From Bifidobacterium breve (GTDB lineage: Bacteria > Actinomycetota > Acidimicrobiia > Acidimicrobiales > Acidimicrobilacustridaceae): DNA of 35,547 nucleotides. Each line of letters begins with the position of its first letter. The first letter of the stretch is position 1. This document shows positions 8,815 through 16,034 of the stretch, piece after piece. The DNA lies in assembly GCA_945878725.1 (NCBI GenBank), contig CAMCTY010000021.1:1-35547 (forward strand), read 5' to 3'. A model generated the notes under the pieces. The model saw nothing but the letters and a program-made list of their open reading frames with translations. It did no database searches and was not told the origin of the DNA. Position numbers and translations under genes: made by a program.

Positions 8815-9174
8815 ATGAGCACCACTGAAAGCCCTAATGAATTGTCACCTCGCCTCCAGGAGTTCCAGGGCGAAGTCGACTCCCTGAAAGTCGACGGAGG
8901 AAAGTCCAATCCCGAGCGGATCTGGCTGATCCTTTCCCGCCTCGGTCTCCTGATCGGCATCATCCTGTCGCTCGTGAGCTGGCTGTCCACGCAGGGCAGC
9001 ACCCGGGGCGCGTGGACGGACGACTACGCCGCAATGGGTACGTTCGGTCTCACGCTCGCGGTCGCTTCCGGCGCCGTGTTCATCGTGATGTCGCTGCGTC
9101 GGTACTTCCGGTACTGGCTGGTGCGTCTGATCTTCGAACAGCGCGAACAGACCGACCGCATTCTCGGGAAGTAA
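8815..9174 (+). CDS. Small two-helix membrane protein, function unknown
   Basis: A 119-residue protein with a hydrophilic N-terminus (about 35 residues), two predicted membrane helices (about 36-58 and 72-95) and a short basic C-terminal tail rich in Arg and Glu. I do not recognise the family. The start is ATG 8815, where GGAGGAG ends 3 bases before the codon; a TTG at 8803 would put the start before the Shine-Dalgarno sequence. It lies 48 bases after LivF and before the amidohydrolase promoter region, so it is probably the last gene of the importer operon. It could be an accessory subunit, but nothing in the sequence proves that. A tandem AAGTCAACCC pair (8765-8784) lies in the gap before it. 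Confidence 0.75.
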   Translation: MSTTESPNELSPRLQEFQGEVDSLKVDGGKSNPERIWLILSRLGLLIGIILSLVSWLSTQGSTRGAWTDDYAAMGTFGLTLAVASGAVFIVMSLRRYFRYWLVRLIFEQREQTDRILGK

Positions 9175-9202
9175 TTCCCGAGTTCCTCACGTATCCGGGT
9201 GT

Positions 9203-9224
9203 GGCAATCCTGACGTAGATTGCC
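9203..9224. promoter_or_regulatory. Candidate operator upstream of the amidohydrolase
   Basis: GGCAATC (9203-9209) and GATTGCC (9218-9224) form a perfect 7-bp inverted repeat with an 8-base spacer. It lies 30 bases before the amidohydrolase start and overlaps a possible -10 (TAGATT, 9216-9221), a typical repressor position. No T-run follows, so a terminator is less likely. Confidence 0.45.
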
Positions 9225-9253
9225 TAGGTCAATCAACGTTTCAGGGGGATGCA

Positions 9254-10150
9254 ATGGGGATGCCGACAGATATTTCCGTCATCGACACGATGATCGGATT
9301 TCCGGCACGCGATCTGAAGGCGCAATACGCCTTCATCACGAGGCAGACGAAGGACGCGGAGTCAAAGGAAGACTTCGAGTTCCCGGCCGAGTACATGTTC
9401 AAGGCTTCGCCGGACAAGGAGAAGGAACTCCGCGAGACGACCGATCCGGTTGCCTTCACCGTCGACCAGATGGACAAGTGGGGCGTCGGCGTCGGCATGG
9501 TCGGTGTCGGTCATCGCGAAGAAGGCGGCGAAGCGACCGGTGAAGAGGCGATCAAGCGCTTCCCGGATCGTTTCGTGGCGTCGGTGGGTGCCGATCCGAA
9601 CGACGGCATGAAGGGCATCGAAGCCATCGTGCGTGCCTACGAAACATGGGGCGCTCGCTCAATCTCGATGTTCCCGGCCGGTTGCTTCCCGCAGGTGCCG
9701 ATCAACGACAAGAAGATGTACCCGATCTACGCGAAGGCCTGCGAACTCGATATTCCTGTGTTCGTGTGCACCGGCATTCCGGGCCCGCGTCTGAAGTTCC
9801 AGTGCCAACACGTGGAACTGATCGACGAGGTCATGTACGACTTCCCAGAGCTCACCTATGTCTCGCGTCACGGCTGCCAGCCCTGGACCGAACTCATGGT
9901 CAAGCTGATGCTCAAGTGGCCTGGCCTGCACTACTCCACCTCGGCGTTCGCTCCGAAGCATTACGACCAGCGCATCATTGACTACGCGAATACCCGCGGA
10001 GCCGACAAGGTGCTGTACGCCGGTTATTTCCCGATGGGCCTGTCGCTCGAGCGGATCATGACCGAGATGAAGGATGTCCCGTTCAAGGACGAGGTGTGGC
10101 CAAAGTTCCTGCGTGGCAACGCCGCCCGCCTCCTGAAACTGGACGCCTGA
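9254..10150 (+). CDS. Amidohydrolase-2-fold (TIM-barrel) protein with degenerate metal site
   Basis: A 298-residue protein of the amidohydrolase/ACMSD-like TIM-barrel family by overall pattern, including the C-terminal GNAARLLKL. The residues that usually bind the metal are largely missing. The N-terminal HxH position reads VIDTMIGFP (9-17), the mid-barrel HxG position reads VCTGIPG (171-177), and the GSD position near the end reads YAGYFP (255-260). Only His206 in SRHGCQP remains as an obvious candidate. It may use another chemistry or be a binding protein. ATG 9254 follows CAGGGGG by 5 bases. It directly precedes fadE30-ipdF, suggesting a role in ring degradation. I am sure of the fold family, not of any reaction. 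Confidence 0.8.
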   Translation: MGMPTDISVIDTMIGFPARDLKAQYAFITRQTKDAESKEDFEFPAEYMFKASPDKEKELRETTDPVAFTVDQMDKWGVGVGMVGVGHREEGGEATGEEAIKRFPDRFVASVGADPNDGMKGIEAIVRAYETWGARSISMFPAGCFPQVPINDKKMYPIYAKACELDIPVFVCTGIPGPRLKFQCQHVELIDEVMYDFPELTYVSRHGCQPWTELMVKLMLKWPGLHYSTSAFAPKHYDQRIIDYANTRGADKVLYAGYFPMGLSLERIMTEMKDVPFKDEVWPKFLRGNAARLLKLDA

Positions 10151-10159
10151 CCCGACTGC

Positions 10160-10242
10160 TGATCACTCGGGGAACTCGGCCTACGATTAGCTCCTTGTCG
10201 AAGGTGTCCGATGACGTATCGGATGCCGAGTTCCCCCGATCA
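10160..10242. repeat. Long inverted repeat in the fadE30 leader
   Basis: GGGGAACTCGGC (10169-10180) is perfectly complementary to GCCGAGTTCCCC (10225-10236), and outer TGATC (10160-10164) matches GATCA (10238-10242). The loop of 44 bases contains a possible -10 (TACGAT, 10182-10187) and a second palindrome. The right arm ends just before the fadE30 ribosome-binding site. It could be a terminator for the amidohydrolase, a leader hairpin, or two opposed regulator sites. Confidence 0.6.
10207..10223. promoter_or_regulatory. Candidate operator upstream of fadE30
   Basis: TCCGAT-GACGT-ATCGGA is a perfect 6-bp inverted repeat with a 5-base spacer, 29 bases before the fadE30 ATG. Size and symmetry suit a TetR-type repressor. 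It does not match the mycobacterial KstR2 core (CAAG..CTTG). Confidence 0.45.
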
Positions 10243-10252
10243 CGGTAGGTAG

Positions 10253-11440
10253 ATGATGGGTCTTCCCCTCGATATTGCGACAGTCCCGGACGAGGAGTTC
10301 CGCGCCGAAGCCAGAGACTGGCTCCTTGTGAACCTTGTCGGCGAGTACGCGTCCCTCAAGGGCCGCGGAGGCCCCGGTGACGAGGAGATCGGTTTCGAGA
10401 TCCGCGAGCGCTGGGAGCTCGTGCTCGGTGAAGCCGGATGGATTGGTCTCGGCTGGCCGACGGAGTTCGGCGGCCGCAACGCAACCGTTGCCCAGCAGAT
10501 CATCTGGGCCGAAGAGTACGCACGCGCTCAGGCGCCCGGTCGTGTGAACCACATGGGCGAAAACCTTCTCGGTCCGACACTCATCGAACACGGAACCAGC
10601 GAACAGCGCGAGCGCTTCCTACCCCCGATCCTGCGAGGTGAGGAGCGTTGGTGTCAGGGCTACAGCGAACCGAACGCCGGTTCCGATCTTGCCAACGTGC
10701 AGACCAAAGCGGTTCTCGACGGTGACCAGTGGATCATCAACGGTCAGAAGGTCTGGACGTCGCTTGCCCATGTGTCGCACTGGTGCTTCGTCGTTGCCCG
10801 CACTGAAGTCGGATCAGTCCGCCACAAGGGACTTTCATTCCTGCTCGTGCCGATGGATCAGCCCGGTGTTGAATCGCGGGCAATCGTCCAGATCACCGGC
10901 GGCGGCGAGTTCAACGAAGTCTTCTTCTCCGACGCAGTCACCGATGCTGGCCTCATCGTCGGTGAACCCGGCAAAGGCTGGGGCGTGGCGATGGATCTCC
11001 TTGCTCTTGAGCGGGGCATCTCAACGTTGGCGCAGCAGGTCGGTTTCGAACGCGAGATGGACCAACTCATGGCACTCGCAAAGGAGCGCGGTTCGTCCAG
11101 CGATCCGATCATGCGGCAACGACTCGCGAGCGCATGGACCGGTCTCAAACTGATGCAATGGAATGCCCTGCGTTCGATGGGGACGGGTGTCCCCGGTCCC
11201 GAAGCCTCGATCTCCAAATTGTTTTGGGGTACGTGGCACCGCGATCTCGGCGAACTCGCCATGGACATCGGCGGGATCGAAAGCCAAATCGCTGAAGGCT
11301 TCCCCTACGAACTCACGCTCGATCAGAAACTGTTTCTCTTCACCCGTTCCGAAACCATCTACGGCGGGAGTAACGAGATCCAACGCAATGTGTTGGGTGA
11401 GCGTGTGCTCGGTCTGCCCAAGGAGCCCAACCCGTCATGA
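10253..11440 (+). CDS. fadE30: FadE30-like acyl-CoA dehydrogenase of steroid C/D-ring degradation
   Basis: A 395-residue FAD acyl-CoA dehydrogenase. The family member FadE30 introduces a double bond in the propionyl side chain of 5-hydroxy-HIP-CoA. Segments I recall from mycobacterial FadE30 are present: RVNHMGENLLGPTLI (97-111), WCQGYSEPNAGSDLANV (133-149) and NGQKVWTSLAH (163-173). The canonical C-terminal catalytic Glu position reads YGGSNEIQ (Gly instead of Glu); Glu253 in LERG sits where isovaleryl-type dehydrogenases carry their base. ATG 10253 and ATG 10256 both follow GGTAGGTAG; the first is used here. The stop overlaps the ipdF start (ATGA), as expected for the conserved fadE30-ipdF pair. 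Confidence 0.9.
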   Translation: MMGLPLDIATVPDEEFRAEARDWLLVNLVGEYASLKGRGGPGDEEIGFEIRERWELVLGEAGWIGLGWPTEFGGRNATVAQQIIWAEEYARAQAPGRVNHMGENLLGPTLIEHGTSEQRERFLPPILRGEERWCQGYSEPNAGSDLANVQTKAVLDGDQWIINGQKVWTSLAHVSHWCFVVARTEVGSVRHKGLSFLLVPMDQPGVESRAIVQITGGGEFNEVFFSDAVTDAGLIVGEPGKGWGVAMDLLALERGISTLAQQVGFEREMDQLMALAKERGSSSDPIMRQRLASAWTGLKLMQWNALRSMGTGVPGPEASISKLFWGTWHRDLGELAMDIGGIESQIAEGFPYELTLDQKLFLFTRSETIYGGSNEIQRNVLGERVLGLPKEPNPS

Positions 11441-12201
11441 GTACTTCCTCGCCCGTTTACGTTCCTGGTCATGGCCTTTTGGCGGGCAAGAAAGTTCTGG
11501 TCACGGCCGCCGCCGGTACGGGCATCGGATTCTCGGCGGCCAAGCGCTGCCTCGAAGAAGGTGCCACCGTCGTGATTTCCGACAAGCACGAGCGTCGTTG
11601 CGCGGAGTCTGCTGCGGAACTCGGCGTCGTCGGCATCCCGTGTGACGTGACTGTCGAAGCTGATGTGCAAGCGCTCATTGCCGGTGCCGCTGCATCACTC
11701 GGTGGAATCGACATCGTCATCAACAACGCCGGTCTGGGTGGCGAGGTGCCGATCGTCGACATGACTGATGATCAGTGGAATCTCGTTCTCGACGTCACGC
11801 TGAACGGAACGTTCCGGTGCATGCGCGCCGAACTCAAGTACCTCTACGAGAACGGCGGCGGCGTCATCGTGAACAACGCGTCTGTTCTTGGATGGCGAGC
11901 ACAAGAAGGTCAGGCTCATTACGCCGCCGCTAAGGCTGGCGTGATGGCGCTCACCCGCTGTGCGGCGATCGAAGCGGCACCGCACAACGTGCGTGTCAAC
12001 GCCGTTGCCCCCAGTCTCGCCATGCACCCATTCCTCGCCAAGGTCACGAGTGATGAACTCCTGGCGCAGCTTGAGCAACGGGAAGCATTCGGTCGTGGCG
12101 CCGAGCCGTGGGAGATCGCCAACGTGATGGTGTTCCTTGCATCCGACTACAGCTCCTACATGACCGGCGAAGTTGTGTCGGTCAGCAGTCAGCACCCGTA
12201 A
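11437..12201 (+). CDS. ipdF: IpdF-like 5-hydroxy-HIP-CoA dehydrogenase (SDR)
   Basis: A 254-residue SDR. IpdF oxidises the ring hydroxyl of the CoA-activated CD-ring intermediate to a ketone. The unusual cofactor segment TAAAGTGIG (23-31), where most SDRs have TGxxxGIG, and ISDKHERR (47-54) are features I associate with IpdF. NNAG is at 96-99 and the catalytic residues are Ser149, Tyr162 and Lys166 (YAAAK). Location directly after fadE30 with a 4-base overlap supports the call. The stop codon (12199-12201) is immediately followed by the stop codon of the convergent kinase-like gene at 12202, so the two genes share no intergenic DNA. Confidence 0.9.
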   Translation: MSTSSPVYVPGHGLLAGKKVLVTAAAGTGIGFSAAKRCLEEGATVVISDKHERRCAESAAELGVVGIPCDVTVEADVQALIAGAAASLGGIDIVINNAGLGGEVPIVDMTDDQWNLVLDVTLNGTFRCMRAELKYLYENGGGVIVNNASVLGWRAQEGQAHYAAAKAGVMALTRCAAIEAAPHNVRVNAVAPSLAMHPFLAKVTSDELLAQLEQREAFGRGAEPWEIANVMVFLASDYSSYMTGEVVSVSSQHP

Positions 12202-13563
12202 CTAGCGAAACGTCTGGATCGGCAGATGGGTCGCCATCGCCGAGCCGGCCGGCCCCAGCAGTTGATGGGCCCGAAGATTCCGCTTGTGGAACAGGACCAA
12301 CAACGTCTCGTCGAACGTGCCGGTGTCAGCATCAGCGAGCACGAAGCGTTCCAGTTCGGTTTCGCCATCGAACCAGTTGTCGGGACGGTGGCCGAGCAGT
12401 TCTTCGAGATCGTCGAGATCGTCGGTGCTTACCGACTCGCCGACTTCGATCGCTCGCGCCGCGTGACGAGCCTCGCGGAACAGGGCGCGCAGCCGGTACC
12501 GAAGGAACTCGTCGTCGACGGCTCCGTCACCGACAGAAAGTGAGCGCAAGACGGTGGCCATGTGCTCGACGGGCGTGGAAGCTCGGCCTTTGTTCGAATC
12601 GGGTTGTTCAACGGTAGGAAGTTCGATGTCGAGGATCTCGGCGAGCGCCTCTGTCGCGAACAGGTTGGTCTCGTAACACCACTGCATGTTGGTCATGAGA
12701 TCGGTGTCGGCGTTGGGCTGGCGCACGGCCTGCCCGAGAGCAAGTTGGTTCGTGAGGGTGAACGCAAAGTGGTGACGCATGAGAGCGTCAACGTCGACCG
12801 ATGTGCCCGTGAGTTGCTCATAACGGGCGTAGAGCGTTGGGAAATCGCCGTATCCGACGATGGTGTCGCGCATTCGCCACGCCGCAAGGTCCATCATCGG
12901 ATCGCCGATGTGTCCGATCTCGAGATCGAGGACAGCGACGATGCGGCCATCGGCCTGATGGAACTGGCCGGAGTCCCATGTAATGACTGACTCGCGACCG
13001 AGCGACATCGGGGGATTGCGGCGTAACCAGCCAAGGCAGAACTCCATGAATGGATCTGGCCCGTTCTTCGTAGACCGGAAAACCTCTTCGTACCGGGCGA
13101 GTCCGAGTACGCCCGACTGTTGCGGAGTGTCGGCTCGCATGATGCCCGCCGCAGCGAAGGGCTCGACATCAAGCGTGTGCATGCGGGCGAGTATCTGCAG
13201 GTAGTCATCGACCGCCGATGCCCTGTCGGCATCGGTGCAACCAACGAAATCCTGTTGGCCGCCGACGCGGTCCATGACGTACGCCATCGGCTCGTCGATC
13301 CAGCCGCGCACAGCCGGTGTCGGAATTTCTCGCTCGTGGAGCAACGACTGCAGAGTCATCTCGTGCTCGAGCGGAAAGATCAAGGGCATGTCGGTGCGAT
13401 CGCCACGGACGACCAGCTCACGGATCTCACCATCGACATTGACGTCGGCAAACCAGACCGGTCGCCAGCGCGGTTGTCGGCGAATCGAGGTCACGGTTCC
13501 GCCGAGGTTTGTCTCCAACCAGCGGCGGACGAGTTCGGTGTCGGCGGAGCGCTGATCAATCAT
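12202..13563 (-). CDS. Phosphotransferase-fold (APH/ACAD10-like) protein with altered catalytic loop
   Basis: A 453-residue aminoglycoside-phosphotransferase-fold protein, longer than the usual 340-360 because of a helical C-terminal extension of about 110 residues. The family's HGDxxxxN loop reads TWDSGQFH (195-202): Asp197 is kept, His becomes Thr and Asn becomes His. The metal segment LDLEIGHIGDP (212-222) is intact. Such proteins are common in actinobacterial acyl-CoA and steroid clusters, where ACAD10/11-type kinases phosphorylate 4-hydroxyacyl-CoAs; whether this one is active is uncertain. I chose ATG 13563, 4 bases after the stop of the upstream SDR, rather than an extension inside that gene. 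It is the last gene of the minus-strand pair and abuts ipdF with no gap. Confidence 0.8.
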   Translation of the reverse strand: MIDQRSADTELVRRWLETNLGGTVTSIRRQPRWRPVWFADVNVDGEIRELVVRGDRTDMPLIFPLEHEMTLQSLLHEREIPTPAVRGWIDEPMAYVMDRVGGQQDFVGCTDADRASAVDDYLQILARMHTLDVEPFAAAGIMRADTPQQSGVLGLARYEEVFRSTKNGPDPFMEFCLGWLRRNPPMSLGRESVITWDSGQFHQADGRIVAVLDLEIGHIGDPMMDLAAWRMRDTIVGYGDFPTLYARYEQLTGTSVDVDALMRHHFAFTLTNQLALGQAVRQPNADTDLMTNMQWCYETNLFATEALAEILDIELPTVEQPDSNKGRASTPVEHMATVLRSLSVGDGAVDDEFLRYRLRALFREARHAARAIEVGESVSTDDLDDLEELLGHRPDNWFDGETELERFVLADADTGTFDETLLVLFHKRNLRAHQLLGPAGSAMATHLPIQTFR

Positions 13564-13567
13564 GGAT

Positions 13568-14338
13568 CTAGGAAGCGCCTTCGTCGACGACAGTGGGTCG
13601 GTCGCCACCACCATGAGCAGCGATGTCGGCGCCGGTGACGTAACTGGCGAGGTCCGAGGCCAGCCAGACGGAAATGTCACCGATATCGGTCGGCATAGCG
13701 AAGCGATTCATGGGGATGAGTGCTTCGATCCGCTGGCGGGTGTCGCCTTCGCCGTAGAAGAGCTCGGCTTGTTCAGTGAGGATGTAGCCGACGGTGATGG
13801 AGTTCACCCGCACGGCTGGGGCCCACTCCATGGCGAGGGTGGTGGTGAGCTGCTTAAGACCCGCCTTGGCGGCGCCGTACGCCGCGGTGGTCGGGGATGG
13901 CCGCTGAGCCACGATCGAGCCAATGTTGATGATCGAGCCGCCGGTGGGCTGATCCTTCATGTGGTGATACGCGCGCTGGGCCACAAACATCGGGGCAAGA
14001 AGATTGAGAGCGACAATGCGTTCGGAGAAACGCGGTGAAGCCTCGGCCGAGTCAGCGGGGGGCGAACCGCCGGCATTGTTGATGACGCAGTCGAGATGTC
14101 CGGTGATCGCCGCGGCGGCATCGACGGCAGCCCAGGCCGCTTCGCCGTCACGGAGGTCGGCGGCAATGAAGTGCCAATCGGCAGGGAGCGGGTTGTCGGC
14201 CTCTTTGCGGGCGCAGACAATCACGGTCGCCCCGGCATCGGCGAAGCGCTGGGCGATACCCCTACCGACGCCCTTGGTCCCGCCGGTAATAAACACCGAT
14301 TTACCGGTCATGTCGATCTCGAGAGCCACGTCAACCAT
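13568..14338 (-). CDS. Short-chain dehydrogenase/reductase (Rv3549c-like)
   Basis: A 256-residue classical SDR, divergent from echA20. TGGTKGVGRG (18-27) binds the cofactor, NNAGG is at 87-91, and the catalytic residues are Ser141, Tyr154 and Lys158 (YGAAK). In M. tuberculosis two SDR genes (Rv3548c, Rv3549c) lie divergently beside echA20, and this protein resembles Rv3549c from memory, so it probably acts on a CoA-bound ring intermediate. The start is uncertain: GAGGGG directly abuts ATG 14338, while GTG 14329 has better spacing and ATG 14311 is also possible. Confidence 0.88.
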   Translation of the reverse strand: MVDVALEIDMTGKSVFITGGTKGVGRGIAQRFADAGATVIVCARKEADNPLPADWHFIAADLRDGEAAWAAVDAAAAITGHLDCVINNAGGSPPADSAEASPRFSERIVALNLLAPMFVAQRAYHHMKDQPTGGSIINIGSIVAQRPSPTTAAYGAAKAGLKQLTTTLAMEWAPAVRVNSITVGYILTEQAELFYGEGDTRQRIEALIPMNRFAMPTDIGDISVWLASDLASYVTGADIAAHGGGDRPTVVDEGAS

Positions 14339-14383
14339 CCCCTCACACTGTGGTCAGGAGCGAACCCTATGCGCCCCCGCCGC

Positions 14384-14402
14384 ATCTGACGAGCCGTCAG
14401 AT
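14384..14402. promoter_or_regulatory. Operator-like palindrome in the SDR/echA20 divergent promoter
   Basis: ATCTGACG-AGC-CGTCAGAT is a perfect 8-bp inverted repeat with a 3-base spacer, centred in the 85-base region between the divergent SDR and echA20 starts. It is the strongest operator candidate of the window and would control both the minus-strand pair and the echA20-ipdABC operon. It differs from the mycobacterial KstR2 site. Confidence 0.65.
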
Positions 14403-14423
14403 CACCTAGTAGCGTCGCCCTCT

Positions 14424-15176
14424 ATGGGTATCGAAGTCAGCGTCGGCGCAAACGGCATTGCCGAGGTCGTCCAGAACTGTCCGCCAGTCAATGCGCTTAC
14501 GGTCGCCGAGTGGTTCCAACTCGCCGACGAGGTGCAGAAACTGGGCCAGGACTCCACCGTCAGGGTCGTCATCTTGCGTGCTGAGGGCCGGGGCTTTAAC
14601 GCCGGCGTCGACATCAAGGAGATGCAGAACACCGAAGGATTCGGGGCGCTCATCGGGGCCAACAAGGGCTGCTTTGCGGCCTTCGCCGCCGTGTACGACT
14701 GCCCGGTCCCGGTCATCTCCGCCGTGAACGGATTCTGCGTCGGCGGCGGTATCGGTCTCGTCGGCAACTCCGACGTGATCGTCGCCTCCGATGATGCCTT
14801 CTTCGGCCTCCCCGAGGTGGATCGTGGCGCACTGGGTGCCGCCACCCATTTGTCCCGACTCGTTCCGCAGCACAAGATGCGCGAGATGGTCTACACCTCG
14901 GCCAATGTCACGGCGCAGCAACTCCACGCCTGGGGTTCTGTGTCGCAGGTAGTTCCCCGCGATGAACTTCTCGCCACTGCACGCGCGATTGCGGAGAGCA
15001 TCGCCGCCAAGTCGCCCACGGTGATCCGTGCGGCAAAGGAAAGCCTTAACGGAATCGATCTCTGGGACGTCAAGCGCAGCTATCGCTTCGAGCAGGGATT
15101 CACGTTTGAACTCAATCTGTCTGGTGTGTCCGACGAACTCCGAGATGATTTCGTCGAACACGGGAAAGGGAAATGA
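14424..15176 (+). CDS. echA20: EchA20-like ring D hydrolase (crotonase family)
   Basis: A 250-residue crotonase-fold enzyme. EchA20 hydrolytically opens steroid ring D of the HIEC-CoA intermediate to give COCHEA-CoA. Strong matches to the mycobacterial protein from memory include AEGRGFNAGVDIKEMQ (53-68), VNGFCVGGGIGLVGNSD (101-117, forming the oxyanion region), LPEVDRGALGAATHLSRL (129-146) and the C-terminal EQGFTFELNL. I chose ATG 14424 because it gives the normal length; the open frame extends upstream over the divergent promoter. No good ribosome-binding site precedes it, so the mRNA may be leaderless. It is first in a run of five genes spaced 0 bases or overlapping. Confidence 0.94.
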   Translation: MGIEVSVGANGIAEVVQNCPPVNALTVAEWFQLADEVQKLGQDSTVRVVILRAEGRGFNAGVDIKEMQNTEGFGALIGANKGCFAAFAAVYDCPVPVISAVNGFCVGGGIGLVGNSDVIVASDDAFFGLPEVDRGALGAATHLSRLVPQHKMREMVYTSANVTAQQLHAWGSVSQVVPRDELLATARAIAESIAAKSPTVIRAAKESLNGIDLWDVKRSYRFEQGFTFELNLSGVSDELRDDFVEHGKGK

Positions 15177-16034
15177 ATGGCTGACAAGCGCATAACCGAG
15201 GACGAGGCTGTCGCCACGCTTTCTGATGGCATGACGATTGGTATCGGCGGTTGGGGCAGTCGCCGCAAGCCGATGTCGCTGGTGCGAGCGCTGCTGCGCA
15301 CCGACCTCAAGGACCTCACCATCGTTTCCTACGGTGGCCCCGATGTCGGCTTGCTCTGTGCGGCCGGCAAGGTCCGCAAACTCGTCTACGGCTTCGTTTC
15401 GCTCGATTCGATCGCGCTTGAACCGCATTTCCGTCTCGCTCGTCAGGCCGGATCCATCCCAGAAGTCGTCGAATACGACGAAGGCATGCTGCAGTGGGGG
15501 CTCTATGCCGCTTCGTTGCGCCTCCCGTTCCTTCCGACCCGTGCTGGTCTCGGTTCCGACGTCGTGAAGAACTCACCGGATCTCCGCACCGTCACGTCGC
15601 CCTATGCCGATGGTGAAGAACTTCTCGCCGTTCCCGCGCTCACGCTCGATGCGGCCTTCGTGCATCTCAATCGGGCCGACGAACGCGGTAATGCCCAGTT
15701 CCTCGGACCGGATCTCTACTTCGACGATCTGTTCCTCAACGCCGCTGCCGTCGGCCGCCGGTTCCTCTCCGCTGAGAAGATCGTTCCCACCGCCGAACTC
15801 GTGTCGGGTGGCTCGTTCCACACGATGAAGATCAACCGGTCCATGGTCGACGGTGTGATCGAAGCGCCGAACGGCGCACACTTCACAAACTGCCAGCCTG
15901 ATTACGAACGCGATGAGGCCTTCCAGAAGGACTACGCCAAAGCCGCGGGTGATCCGGAAACCTGGAAAGCATTCGTCGACACGTATCTCTCCGGCAGCGA
16001 AGCCGATTATCAGAAGGCGGTGGCGGCACGATGA
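15177..16034 (+). CDS. ipdA: IpdA, alpha subunit of COCHEA-CoA hydrolase
   Basis: A 285-residue CoA-transferase-fold subunit. With IpdB it opens the last steroid ring (ring C) of COCHEA-CoA by a retro-Claisen-like hydrolysis, not by CoA transfer. The segments IGIGGWGSRRKPMS (21-34), SYGGPDVGLLCAAGK (51-65) and LNRADERGNAQF identify it. Glu102 in EYDEGM is probably the equivalent of the catalytic Glu105 of mycobacterial IpdA. ATG 15177 directly follows the echA20 stop, with GGGAAAGGGAAA as ribosome-binding site. The stop overlaps ipdB by four bases. Confidence 0.94.
   Translation: MADKRITEDEAVATLSDGMTIGIGGWGSRRKPMSLVRALLRTDLKDLTIVSYGGPDVGLLCAAGKVRKLVYGFVSLDSIALEPHFRLARQAGSIPEVVEYDEGMLQWGLYAASLRLPFLPTRAGLGSDVVKNSPDLRTVTSPYADGEELLAVPALTLDAAFVHLNRADERGNAQFLGPDLYFDDLFLNAAAVGRRFLSAEKIVPTAELVSGGSFHTMKINRSMVDGVIEAPNGAHFTNCQPDYERDEAFQKDYAKAAGDPETWKAFVDTYLSGSEADYQKAVAAR

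Noticed and set aside
14004..14423. Upstream extension of the echA20 frame by 140 codons
   Set aside because: It crosses the divergent promoter and the opposite-strand SDR gene; the normal family length starts at 14424.
10151..14423. KstR2-type operator (CAAG..CTTG) in the ipd promoter regions
   Set aside because: I read 10151-10252 and 14339-14423 for this core and found none; other palindromes are present instead.
14406..15428. Minus-strand open frame of 340 codons opposite echA20 and ipdA
   Set aside because: It spans two well-recognised genes on the plus strand and has no recognisable domain.
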